Assembly: GCA_937142855.1 (NCBI GenBank)
Contig: CAKZQZ010000017.1
Coordinates: forward strand, 1 to 64,000
Direction of reading: 5' to 3'
Source: an uncultured Alphaproteobacteria bacterium
Lineage (GTDB): Bacteria > Pseudomonadota > Alphaproteobacteria > Puniceispirillales > Marisalimonadaceae
Length of the DNA stretch: 64,000 bases
Part shown: positions 55,962-64,000 of the stretch, one piece after another
How the letters are laid out: each line of letters starts with the position of its first letter
Position numbering within the stretch: position 1 is the first letter of the stretch
Position numbers and translations under genes: made by a program
Notes under the pieces: generated by a model
The model's input: the letters and a program-made list of their open reading frames with translations, nothing else
Databases searched by the model: none
Told to the model about the DNA's origin: nothing

Positions 55962-56873
55962 TTAAAATAAGAGTGTAGCAAGTTTTCTTCTTGCGCTAAT
56001 TGTTTCTTTTGCATCGAAGCCAACAGATGAGAAGAACTCTAATAATTGTTTTCTAGCTGCTTGTTCTTTCCATTCTTTATCAATTTTGATTGATTTCAAG
56101 AGCATTTCAAAAGAAGCCTCTATCTCTCCATTCCCAAATAATGCTATAGCAATCTCAAGTAAATATTCTAAGTTATCTGGGTCTTTGTCTAATTTCAATT
56201 TTAAACCTTCTAAGCTTTCTTTTGCTTTAAAAGCTTTTTCAGCAACGTCAATAGTAAGTAAAATTTCTGAAATAACCTTTGATTTTTTAATGTCAGGTTC
56301 AAGCGCTTCCTCAAGTTCTCTAACTTCTACAAATTTGTTTAACCCTATAAGTGATTTTATAAGAAATCCAAACCCCTCCTCATTCTTAGGATCAACGGAT
56401 AAAATATTTTGGGCAATTTCACCTGCTTCATTCCAGTTTCTAATTTCAATTGCGTCTTTTCCCATAGTAATTAAATTTTCAACTTCCTCTCCTGGACCAG
56501 ACAAACTTGCAGATTTTTTTACGTAATCCAGAATTTCACTATTGGATTTTGCACCCTGAAAACCGTCAACAACTTTTCCTTCATAAAAAGTATAAACAGT
56601 AGGTATTGATTGAATTCTCAATTGGGCTGCAATTTCTTGGTTTTCATCAATATTAACCTTGGCTAAAGTTATATTTTCCTTGTACTTAATAACCGTGTTT
56701 TCTAATAGAGGGGTTAATTGTTTACAGGGCTCACACCAAGGTGCCCAAAAATCAACTATAATTGGTTTTTCACTTGAGGCCTCAATTACATCCGCCATGA
56801 ATTCGTTGGCATTTATATCTTTAATATTGCTTGTTGATTGCAAATCTTCGCTGCTTTTAATTTCCATATTCAT
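55962..56873 (-). CDS. thioredoxin with TPR-like tail (CnoX/YbbN-like)
   Basis: VDFWAPWCEPCKQLTPLLE; TPR-like C-terminus. Preferred start ATG 56873 (MNMEIKSSEDL), not 56993, which would overlap the divergent Gfo/Idh gene. Confidence 0.9.
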   Translation of the reverse strand: MNMEIKSSEDLQSTSNIKDINANEFMADVIEASSEKPIIVDFWAPWCEPCKQLTPLLENTVIKYKENITLAKVNIDENQEIAAQLRIQSIPTVYTFYEGKVVDGFQGAKSNSEILDYVKKSASLSGPGEEVENLITMGKDAIEIRNWNEAGEIAQNILSVDPKNEEGFGFLIKSLIGLNKFVEVRELEEALEPDIKKSKVISEILLTIDVAEKAFKAKESLEGLKLKLDKDPDNLEYLLEIAIALFGNGEIEASFEMLLKSIKIDKEWKEQAARKQLLEFFSSVGFDAKETISARRKLATLLF

Positions 56874-56979
56874 ATTACCTCTATTTATTAAGACATATGG
56901 TGCCGTTAAACGAATTTTCAACAAATTATTACAAAATACAACAATTGACCAATGATTCGGGTGAGTATAATGATATAAT

Positions 56980-57942
56980 ATGATTAAAACCAAAAAAATT
57001 GCATTACTCGGTTGTGGTAATTGGGGAAAAAATATAGCAAGAAACTTGTCTAAGTTAGGATACTTGTATTGTGTTTATGATTTAAACAAAAATATCTCAG
57101 ATCAATTTAATAAAAATTATGGGTTACCTAAACTTTCAATTGATGAAATTATAAAAAGCCAAGAAATAGTCGCCGTTGTTATAGCTTCCTCAGCTATCAC
57201 GCATAAAGATTTAGCCAAAAGAGCGCTATTAAATAATAAGGATGTGTTAATAGAAAAACCTTTTTGTCTATCTTTATCTGATGCTAATGATTTATCAAAA
57301 CTGGCAATAGATAAAAAAAAAATTTTAATGGTTGGCCATCTCCTAAACTATCACAACGCTTTTATTAAAATGAAAAAGCTTATTCATGAGGGTCTAATAG
57401 GGGATGTTATAAACATAAGAGCACACCGGCTTGCACTAGGTTCTATCCGTTCCAGTGAATCAGTAACATATGACTTAGCAGCCCATGACATTTCTATGGT
57501 ATTATCTATCCTCGGAAGCATGCCCGATGACATTGAGGCTCAATCTATTCACCATAACAACAATGAAGGTCCTGATGCAATTTCTGTAAAGCTAACTTTT
57601 AAGAAAGGGATTACTGCCTTAATCAATTCTGATTGGATGTGTCCTTACAAGGAGCATAAATTTTCAGTCATAGGTAAAACTGGAGGCTTAGTTTTTAATG
57701 ACACTGAAGAATGGCCTAATAAACTTATTTATAATCCATCTTTAATAAATTCTAATAATACTATCACTTCCTCTCCACTGCAAAAATTGAACGTTGAGCC
57801 AAACGAACCACTCAAGACAGAATTAGAAGAATTTATTAACTGCATAAATTCCAGACAAAGCCCATTAACTGATCACAGAGAGGCTGTTAATGTACAGACT
57901 GTGATGGAAATGATAGAAGAGAGTGTCAAACATGTTAGGTAA
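56980..57942 (+). CDS. Gfo/Idh/MocA-family oxidoreductase
   Basis: KIALLGCGNWGKNIARNLSKLG; DVLIEKPFCLSLSDANDL; VTYDLAAHDISMVL. Confidence 0.92.
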   Translation: MIKTKKIALLGCGNWGKNIARNLSKLGYLYCVYDLNKNISDQFNKNYGLPKLSIDEIIKSQEIVAVVIASSAITHKDLAKRALLNNKDVLIEKPFCLSLSDANDLSKLAIDKKKILMVGHLLNYHNAFIKMKKLIHEGLIGDVINIRAHRLALGSIRSSESVTYDLAAHDISMVLSILGSMPDDIEAQSIHHNNNEGPDAISVKLTFKKGITALINSDWMCPYKEHKFSVIGKTGGLVFNDTEEWPNKLIYNPSLINSNNTITSSPLQKLNVEPNEPLKTELEEFINCINSRQSPLTDHREAVNVQTVMEMIEESVKHVR

Positions 57943-57945
57943 ATT

Positions 57946-59088
57946 ATGATACCGTTTATTGATTTAAAAGCTCAACAGAAACAAATCCGATCTAAGATTG
58001 ATAATCGAATAAAGAAAGTTTTAGACCATGGTCAATACATACTAGGACCAGAGGTTAAAGAACTTGAAAATAAACTAGCTAAATTTACGGGCTCAAAGCA
58101 TGTCCTTTGTTGTTCAAGTGGAACTGATGCCTTATTATTAGCCTTATTAGGTCTTAAACTACAGCCAGGTGAAGGAGTAATTGTCCCGTCATTTACGTTT
58201 GCGTCATCAGCAGAAGTGATGCCATTACTCGGTGCAATCCCGATCTTCATTGATGTTGAAGCCGACACTTTTAATTTAGATCCAGCGAAATTAGAGGATA
58301 CCTTACAAACAGGTAATCAATTGGGGATTAATGTAAAGGGAATAATGTCGGTCGGTTTATTTGGACAACCCGCAAATATGAAACCAATTAAGGATTTTGC
58401 TGCCAAAAACAGCCTATGGGTTCTTGATGATGCGGCACAATCATTTGGAGGAAAATACAATAATCAGACAGTAGGAAACCTTTGCGAAGTAACAGCAACT
58501 TCATTCTTCCCTGCAAAACCTCTTGGTTGTTATGGAGATGGGGGGGCAATTTTTACTAATAATAAAGAAATTTATGAAATAGCTAATTCTTCTCATGTTC
58601 ATGGTATGGGTAACAACCGATATGAATATGACAGGATCGGCATGAATGCCCGCATATCTACCATTCAGGCTGCTATTTTGCTGGAAAAATTAGAAATTTT
58701 TCCTGATGAAATAAACAAACGACAAAAAATTGCTGACAGTTACAACCAACATCTTAGTAAATTAAATCTTAACCTTAAGTTACCTTATTTAGAGAAAAAA
58801 TTTCAAAGTAGTTGGGCTCAATATACAATTATATTACCCAGTGAGGTCAAAAGAGAATTATTACAAGAAAACTTAAAACTTAGAAACATTCCTACTGCTG
58901 TATACTATCCTATTCCTCTAAATGAGCATAAACCATATAAGCATTATCCCGTATCCAAGGCTGGTTTGAAAGTAACTTATGAGTTGTCAAAGAATGTTTT
59001 GTCTTTACCAATGCACCCATATCTAGAAGAAAAAGATATTGTTTACATTACTGAAAATATTGGTGAAGCTATAAAGTCAATTTCGTAA
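57946..59088 (+). CDS. DegT/DnrJ/EryC1/StrS-family sugar aminotransferase
   Basis: MIPFIDLKAQQKQIR; SSGTDALLLALLGL; DDAAQSFGGKYNNQTVGNL; SFFPAKPLGCYGDGGAIFTN. Confidence 0.95.
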   Translation: MIPFIDLKAQQKQIRSKIDNRIKKVLDHGQYILGPEVKELENKLAKFTGSKHVLCCSSGTDALLLALLGLKLQPGEGVIVPSFTFASSAEVMPLLGAIPIFIDVEADTFNLDPAKLEDTLQTGNQLGINVKGIMSVGLFGQPANMKPIKDFAAKNSLWVLDDAAQSFGGKYNNQTVGNLCEVTATSFFPAKPLGCYGDGGAIFTNNKEIYEIANSSHVHGMGNNRYEYDRIGMNARISTIQAAILLEKLEIFPDEINKRQKIADSYNQHLSKLNLNLKLPYLEKKFQSSWAQYTIILPSEVKRELLQENLKLRNIPTAVYYPIPLNEHKPYKHYPVSKAGLKVTYELSKNVLSLPMHPYLEEKDIVYITENIGEAIKSIS

Positions 59089-59149
59089 AATACATTTTGA
59101 ATAATTTTTCTTGATACTACAAGAGAGAATGTTATATTCCTTTCACAGT

Positions 59150-59224
59150 GCGGGCGTAGCTCAGTGGTAGAGCATCTCGTTGCCAACGAGAATGTCGAGA
59201 GTTCGAATCTCTTCGCCCGCTCCA
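59150..59224 (+). tRNA. tRNA-Gly(GCC), 3' CCA encoded
   Basis: Acceptor GCGGGCG/CGCCCGC, D arm GCTC-AGTGGTA-GAGC, anticodon stem TCTCG-ttGCCaa-CGAGA, T arm GAGAG-TTCGAAT-CTCTT, discriminator T then CCA. Confidence 0.97.
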
Positions 59225-59243
59225 AATATCTATTATAAACTAC

Positions 59244-60344
59244 TTAATTTATTTCTATTATATCGAAGGACACTTCATTATGTATGGAGTAGTTCTTTTG
59301 ATTTTGTACAAGATCTTTGTTTGCAATTAGAAAACCTAAATATTTGTTATACTTCGGAGACCATACAACTGAAGTTACTCTACCGTCTTCTTTACCTTCA
59401 TTAAATACGGGTAAATTATTGAAAAAAGGTGGGCGGGGAAGGATATCCAAATCAAACTTAACTTGGTAGATAGATTTATTAAAGCCCTTATCTCTTTGTT
59501 TTAACAAAGCTGATTTTCCTACAAAATCAAAGTCAACATCTAAACTACAAAACTTTCCTAATCCACAATCTTGTGGAAAGTTCTTATTTGTCATTTCATT
59601 ACCATAACTTAGAAGGTGATTTTCAACTCTTTCTATCATATTTGGACAGCCAACTCTTATGTTTAAATCCACGCCTTCTTTCATTATCAAATCCCATAAG
59701 ATGACCCCTGTTTGATTTTTAGAAAGTATAATTTCATAACCTGTTTGCTTACTAAAACCAGTTTTGGAAACTAAAACGTTGTCATTATTAAAAACATAGT
59801 TTTCAAACCTAAAATATTTTAATTTTTCAATTTCCTTACCAAAAACTTTGCACAAAAGTAGCTCTGACTTAGGTCCTTGGATGGCAATAGTTATTCTATC
59901 AGACTCAAAGACATCAGCATTAAAATTCATTGTGTGATTAATCGCAGAAACCCAGTTAAATAAGTCAGAGTCAGATAGTGAAATTAAAAAATGGTTTTCA
60001 CTCAAACAAAATACTACTGGGTCGTTTAATATGCCTCCTTCAAAGTTTACTATTGGCGAGTAATAAGCTCTACCAGGAATAATATTACTTAGGTCTCTAC
60101 AAAATAAATATTTTAGTAGGTCATGAGATTTTTTGCCTTTGATCTCTATTATTTTTTGGCAACACACATCCCATAACTGGACATGTTTAGTAAGATGTAA
60201 GTAATCATTTTTTAGGGATTTAAAAACAGTGGGTATTAATGTGTTATTATAAACACTATATTTTTTTACCCCAGCCTCATTATTCCTAGACGTAAAAGGT
60301 GTTTCCTTAATTCTGTTAGACGTAGAAAAAAATTCATTAGACAT
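59244..60344 (-). CDS. dmdA: DmdA-like protein (dimethylsulfoniopropionate demethylase clade of the GcvT/aminomethyltransferase family)
   Basis: 366 aa; ETPFTSRNNEAGVKKYSVYNNTLIPTVFKSLKNDYLHLTKHVQLWDV; CRDLSNIIPGRAYYSPIVN; GFSKQTGYEI; GCPNMIERVENHLLSYGN. Fits recalled DmdA rather than GcvT (RTGYTGEDGxE). Confidence 0.72.
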   Translation of the reverse strand: MSNEFFSTSNRIKETPFTSRNNEAGVKKYSVYNNTLIPTVFKSLKNDYLHLTKHVQLWDVCCQKIIEIKGKKSHDLLKYLFCRDLSNIIPGRAYYSPIVNFEGGILNDPVVFCLSENHFLISLSDSDLFNWVSAINHTMNFNADVFESDRITIAIQGPKSELLLCKVFGKEIEKLKYFRFENYVFNNDNVLVSKTGFSKQTGYEIILSKNQTGVILWDLIMKEGVDLNIRVGCPNMIERVENHLLSYGNEMTNKNFPQDCGLGKFCSLDVDFDFVGKSALLKQRDKGFNKSIYQVKFDLDILPRPPFFNNLPVFNEGKEDGRVTSVVWSPKYNKYLGFLIANKDLVQNQKNYSIHNEVSFDIIEIN

Positions 60345-60397
60345 TTTTTATACCCCCATATAAAAAACAATAACCTTAATCACTTTGGATATTTTTT

Positions 60398-61288
60398 ATG
60401 AAAAGTAAATTAAGAAAATCATTAGATGAAAAAAAATTTGTTTACACGGCAGAGACATCACCCCCAGACTCAGGAAGTAAAATCGATATTATTAACCAAG
60501 TTAAGTGTTTAAAAAATCTTGCTGATGCAATAAATGTTACTGATGGAGCAGGAGCTAATTCTCATATGTCAGCCTTGGCAACAGCCGCGGTTATTGCTGA
60601 AAACCATATTGAGCCTATATTACAATTTACAACAAGGGACCGTAATAGATTGGCTATTCAAGGAGATTTACTAGGTGGATGGGCATTAAATATCCCAAAT
60701 ATACTTTGCCTATATGGCGATGAAGTTAAAGGAGGCGATCAACCTGAAGCAAAAGAAGTTCGAGACCTTGATACTATAGGTTTACTAAAAACAGCTAATG
60801 ATATCAAAATTAATAAAACTTATCCCTCAGGTAGAAAGATAGCCAATGCCCCAGATTTTTTTATTGGAGGTGCAGACACACCTTTTAAAATAAAAGATGA
60901 TTTTGACGGAGCAAATTTATTTAAAAAAATTAAGGTTGGAGTTGAATTTTTTCAAACTCAATATGCTTTTGATGAGGTTATTCTTGAAAGATATATGGGA
61001 AAACTAAATCAGCTTGGTATCACAAGTAAAGCATATTTTATAGTTGGTTTAGGTATTATTAAATCTGCTAAAAGTGCACGTTGGATGAACGATAATTTAT
61101 TTGGGATAAGTATTCCTGAAAATATAATAAACAGGATTGAAAACTCTGATAATGAGAAAGAAGAAGGAACGAAAATTTGTATTGAATTGATTGAAAAATA
61201 TAAATCAATTGAAGGGGTGAGTGGTGTGCACTTAATGGGATATAAACAAGAGGAAGATATAGCTTCCGTTATTTCTCATTTCAAATAA
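60398..61288 (+). CDS. methylenetetrahydrofolate reductase-like protein
   Basis: FVYTAETSPPDSGSKIDIINQVKCLKNLADAINVTDGAGANSHMSALA; EPILQFTTRDRNRLAIQGDLLGGWALNIPNILCLYGD. Confidence 0.82.
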   Translation: MKSKLRKSLDEKKFVYTAETSPPDSGSKIDIINQVKCLKNLADAINVTDGAGANSHMSALATAAVIAENHIEPILQFTTRDRNRLAIQGDLLGGWALNIPNILCLYGDEVKGGDQPEAKEVRDLDTIGLLKTANDIKINKTYPSGRKIANAPDFFIGGADTPFKIKDDFDGANLFKKIKVGVEFFQTQYAFDEVILERYMGKLNQLGITSKAYFIVGLGIIKSAKSARWMNDNLFGISIPENIINRIENSDNEKEEGTKICIELIEKYKSIEGVSGVHLMGYKQEEDIASVISHFK

Positions 61289-61312
61289 TTCTAGTAATAT
61301 TGGAGATTAAAA

Positions 61313-62134
61313 TTGCAAATATCTCAAGAACTATATTCAAAGGCGCAAAAACTAGATAATGATCAACTCAGATCAATAATTAGATCAGAAAAGTTTAAGG
61401 GACAAACATCTGGGCTTTCTAAGAATTATTTGCAAACAAATCTTATTATTTTGGATAAAAAATATGCCTTAGATTTCATGATTTTTTGTCAAAGAAACCC
61501 TAAAGCTTGCCCGCTAGTTGGTGTTACTGACGTGGGAGATCCATTTTTCAGGACTTTAGGAAATGATGTAGATGTTAGGTCTGACGTTCCTTCATATAAC
61601 ATCTATAAAAATGGTAAGCTTTTTAAATTAGTTAATAATATAATTAATTTATGGAATGAGGATCTTGTGGCTTTTGCAATTGGTTGCTCATTTACATTTG
61701 AACACTCTCTTATCAAAAAGGGTTTTCAAATTGACCACATTGAAAATAACAAAGTGGTCCCAATGTATAAAACTAATATTAAAAACAAAGTTTCTGGGGC
61801 GTTTAAAGATACGATGGTGGTATCCATGAGAATTTTTAAAAAAAATCAAGTCAACGAAGTAATCAAAATTTGTAAATCATTTCATTGGGCACACGGGACA
61901 CCTATTCACGTTGGAAATCCAAAAGAGATTGGAATACTTGATATAAACAATCCTGAATGGGGAGATAAACCAAAAGCACTGTTAGAAGATGAAGAGTATG
62001 TCTTTTGGGCTTGTGGTGTTACACCACAAAATGCAATTTTAAGTTCCGATATCCCCTTTTGTATTTCTCATACCCCAGGTCACATGCTTATTACAGATGT
62101 CCCAGAAGATGCAGAGGTTCCTATTCTGCAGTAA
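61313..62134 (+). CDS. DUF1445 / D-glutamate cyclase-like putative hydro-lyase
   Basis: FCQRNPKACPLVGVTDVGDPFFRTLGNDVDVRSDVPSYNIYKNGKL; FAIGCSFTFEHSLIKKG; FCISHTPGHMLITDV; TTG start after GGAG. Confidence 0.85.
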   Translation: MQISQELYSKAQKLDNDQLRSIIRSEKFKGQTSGLSKNYLQTNLIILDKKYALDFMIFCQRNPKACPLVGVTDVGDPFFRTLGNDVDVRSDVPSYNIYKNGKLFKLVNNIINLWNEDLVAFAIGCSFTFEHSLIKKGFQIDHIENNKVVPMYKTNIKNKVSGAFKDTMVVSMRIFKKNQVNEVIKICKSFHWAHGTPIHVGNPKEIGILDINNPEWGDKPKALLEDEEYVFWACGVTPQNAILSSDIPFCISHTPGHMLITDVPEDAEVPILQ

Positions 62135-62136
62135 CT

Positions 62137-63279
62137 TTACTCTATAGACACCACTGATATTTTTTTTGCTGCTTTTTGAGCCTTGTCTAAGCTTGAAGCC
62201 AAGACTACTCCCATGCGCCTATAAGATTTTAAAGTTGGTTTACCAAAAATCCTGAAATCCACATTTTCATCTTCTAAAGCTTTTTCGATACCCTCTATAG
62301 TATAATTACCTGTTGCATTTTCTTCAGCAAGTATGACATGACTTGCTCCGGCCTGCATGAGTTTTATCTCAGGTAAAGGCATTCCTGTAAGCACTCTTGC
62401 GTGTATGTCAAATTGACTATAATTTTGAGTGAACATAGTTACCATACCAGTGTCATGAGGGCGGGGGCTTAATTCACTAAAGATAACACCACCTTTTTTA
62501 TCAACAAAAAATTCCACGCCAAAAATTCCTGATCCACCTAAGTCCAATACCATGGTTTTAGCAGCTTCTTGGGCTTTCTTTATCACTTCTTTTGAACATG
62601 CTGCAGGTTGCCAGCTATATTGATAATCTCCCCTTTTTTGAAAATGCCCGATTGGATCACAAAATGAGACCTTTCCTGACTTCTCTAAAATTGTTAATAA
62701 TGTTATTTCGTAATCAAAATCAATGAATTCTTCTACAATGACCCTCTTTCTGTTTCCCCTCATGCCGTCAATAGCAAATTTCCAGGATTTCCTTAGTTCT
62801 TCTTGAGAACTTGCATAACTTTGCCCTTTGCCCGATGAACTCATAACTGGTTTTACAGCTACCTTGGCACCTATTTTTTTAGCTTCTGATAGGAGCTCTT
62901 CTTCTGTTTCAGCATATGCAAACCTTGCCGTTGTTAATCCTAAACTTTTTGCTCTATCTCTAATTCTATCCCTATTCATAGTTAAGTTGACAGCCTTCGC
63001 AGAGGGTATAACAGTATACCCGTTAGTTTCCGCTTCCAACAAGACTTCTGTTTCAATCGCCTCAACTTCAGGAACAATGAAGTCAGGCTTATGTTTATTT
63101 ATAATTTCAAAAAGTTTTTCTTTATCAAGCATATTAAAAACTTCCGCCATATCACTAACCTGCATTGCTGGGGCATTTTCATAAGCATCACAAGTAATTA
63201 CATAGCAACCCATTCTTTTCAGACTAATGGTCAATTCTTTACCTAACTCTCCACTACCAAGTAATAAAATTTTTTTCAT
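62137..63279 (-). CDS. purT: formate-dependent phosphoribosylglycinamide formyltransferase
   Basis: LLLGSGELGKELTISLKRMGCYVITCDAYENAPAMQVSD; PVMSSSGKGQSYASS; ELSPRPHDTGMVTMFTQNYSQFDIHARVLTGMPLP. Confidence 0.96.
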   Translation of the reverse strand: MKKILLLGSGELGKELTISLKRMGCYVITCDAYENAPAMQVSDMAEVFNMLDKEKLFEIINKHKPDFIVPEVEAIETEVLLEAETNGYTVIPSAKAVNLTMNRDRIRDRAKSLGLTTARFAYAETEEELLSEAKKIGAKVAVKPVMSSSGKGQSYASSQEELRKSWKFAIDGMRGNRKRVIVEEFIDFDYEITLLTILEKSGKVSFCDPIGHFQKRGDYQYSWQPAACSKEVIKKAQEAAKTMVLDLGGSGIFGVEFFVDKKGGVIFSELSPRPHDTGMVTMFTQNYSQFDIHARVLTGMPLPEIKLMQAGASHVILAEENATGNYTIEGIEKALEDENVDFRIFGKPTLKSYRRMGVVLASSLDKAQKAAKKISVVSIE

Positions 63280-63331
63280 ATGACGGCCTTTTAAAGTTTA
63301 AAAACATTATTTTTAGATTATCATTCAGGAT

Positions 63332-63982
63332 ATGTCTTTTATTAAAAATCTTATTTACAAATTTTTAAACAAAAAAATTTCTATAATTTATAACAAAAGA
63401 TTTTCACAGCACCAAAATACGCCCAAAGGCGTATTTTGGAATAGTAAATTATCTCAAGATTTAAGATTAAATATCATACTAGATAAAATGATAGATAATT
63501 CAAAATCTGATACTTTCACGATGGCTGACATTGGGTGTGGTTATGGACGCTGTTTTGAGATAATCAAAGAAAGAAATCTACAAGATAAAATTAAGTATTC
63601 AGGATTTGATATTAATAAAAATTTTATATCCTTTTGTAAAAATAACATAAAATTGAAACAGGCTAACTTCTACGTAGACATTAGTCCATCCCAACAGTTT
63701 GATTATGTAGTTATGTCAGGAACTTATAATTTATCACCAACTAATAACCTGAAATTATGGGAAAGCTATATTACAAAAAACCTAAAGTCTAATTGGAAAA
63801 ACGTAGATAAAGCGATGATTTTTAATTGCCTAGTAGATAAAAAGCGCAAGATAAAAAATAAATTATATTACACAGAAATCTCTTGGATAAAAAAGTTATG
63901 TGAAGAAAATTTAAATAAACCTGTATTTTCTAAACATAATTTACTTGAAGAGGATGTAACAGTTTTTATAGAAAAGAATTAA
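63332..63982 (+). CDS. class I SAM-dependent methyltransferase
   Basis: MADIGCGYGRCFEIIKERNLQDKIKYSGFDINKNFI; NTPKGVFWNSKLSQDLRLNI. Confidence 0.75.
   Translation: MSFIKNLIYKFLNKKISIIYNKRFSQHQNTPKGVFWNSKLSQDLRLNIILDKMIDNSKSDTFTMADIGCGYGRCFEIIKERNLQDKIKYSGFDINKNFISFCKNNIKLKQANFYVDISPSQQFDYVVMSGTYNLSPTNNLKLWESYITKNLKSNWKNVDKAMIFNCLVDKKRKIKNKLYYTEISWIKKLCEENLNKPVFSKHNLLEEDVTVFIEKN
63412..63439. repeat. perfect 12-bp inverted repeat, 4-nt loop, inside the 63332 CDS
   Basis: CCAAAATACGCC-CAAA-GGCGTATTTTGG. Confidence 0.97.
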
Positions 63983-64000
63983 GTTATATTACTTCCAAAC

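Noticed and set aside
59043-59225. 60-aa minus-strand ORF MERAKRFELSTFSLATRCSTTELRPH
   Set aside because: Classic spurious ORF from the reverse complement of a tRNA gene (tRNA-Gly 59150-59224).
59180-59404. 74-aa plus-strand ORF MPTRMSRVRISSPAPN...
   Set aside because: Begins inside the tRNA-Gly and runs antisense into the dmdA-like gene; typical tRNA artefact.

Overview
AT-rich 64-kb window, probably from a streamlined marine alphaproteobacterium (inferred from gene order, not a database match). About 60 features are supported. A run of 28 consecutive minus-strand genes (22795-53627) carries lpd-odhB-sucA-sucD-sucC-mdh-zapE-sdhBADC, asd-leuB-leuD-leuC, rplS-trmD-rimM-rpsP-ffh-ftsY, mtaB-dapF-xth-lolA-ftsK and an aminotransferase. 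The flanks carry surface-sugar genes at both ends, a TcuA-like dehydrogenase pair, a Gld-type ABC exporter cluster, a Gfo/Idh-DegT sugar pair beside tRNA-Gly(GCC), and a DmdA-like / MTHFR-like / DUF1445 neighbourhood. Main points for follow-up: (1) an odhB (E2o) whose E3-binding domain precedes its lipoyl domain, with an internal SD+ATG exactly where a canonical E2 would begin; (2) a divergent dmdA-like gene paired head-to-head with an MTHFR-like gene; (3) a 10 x 15-nt repeat extending the ribosomal protein S16 tail; (4) a perfect 12-bp hairpin inside the methyltransferase gene at 63332; (5) 9 of 10 convergent gene pairs overlapping or abutting within 2 bp. No CRISPR array, transposase, prophage or rRNA was seen. 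I did not find a clearly new multi-gene defence or mobile system.
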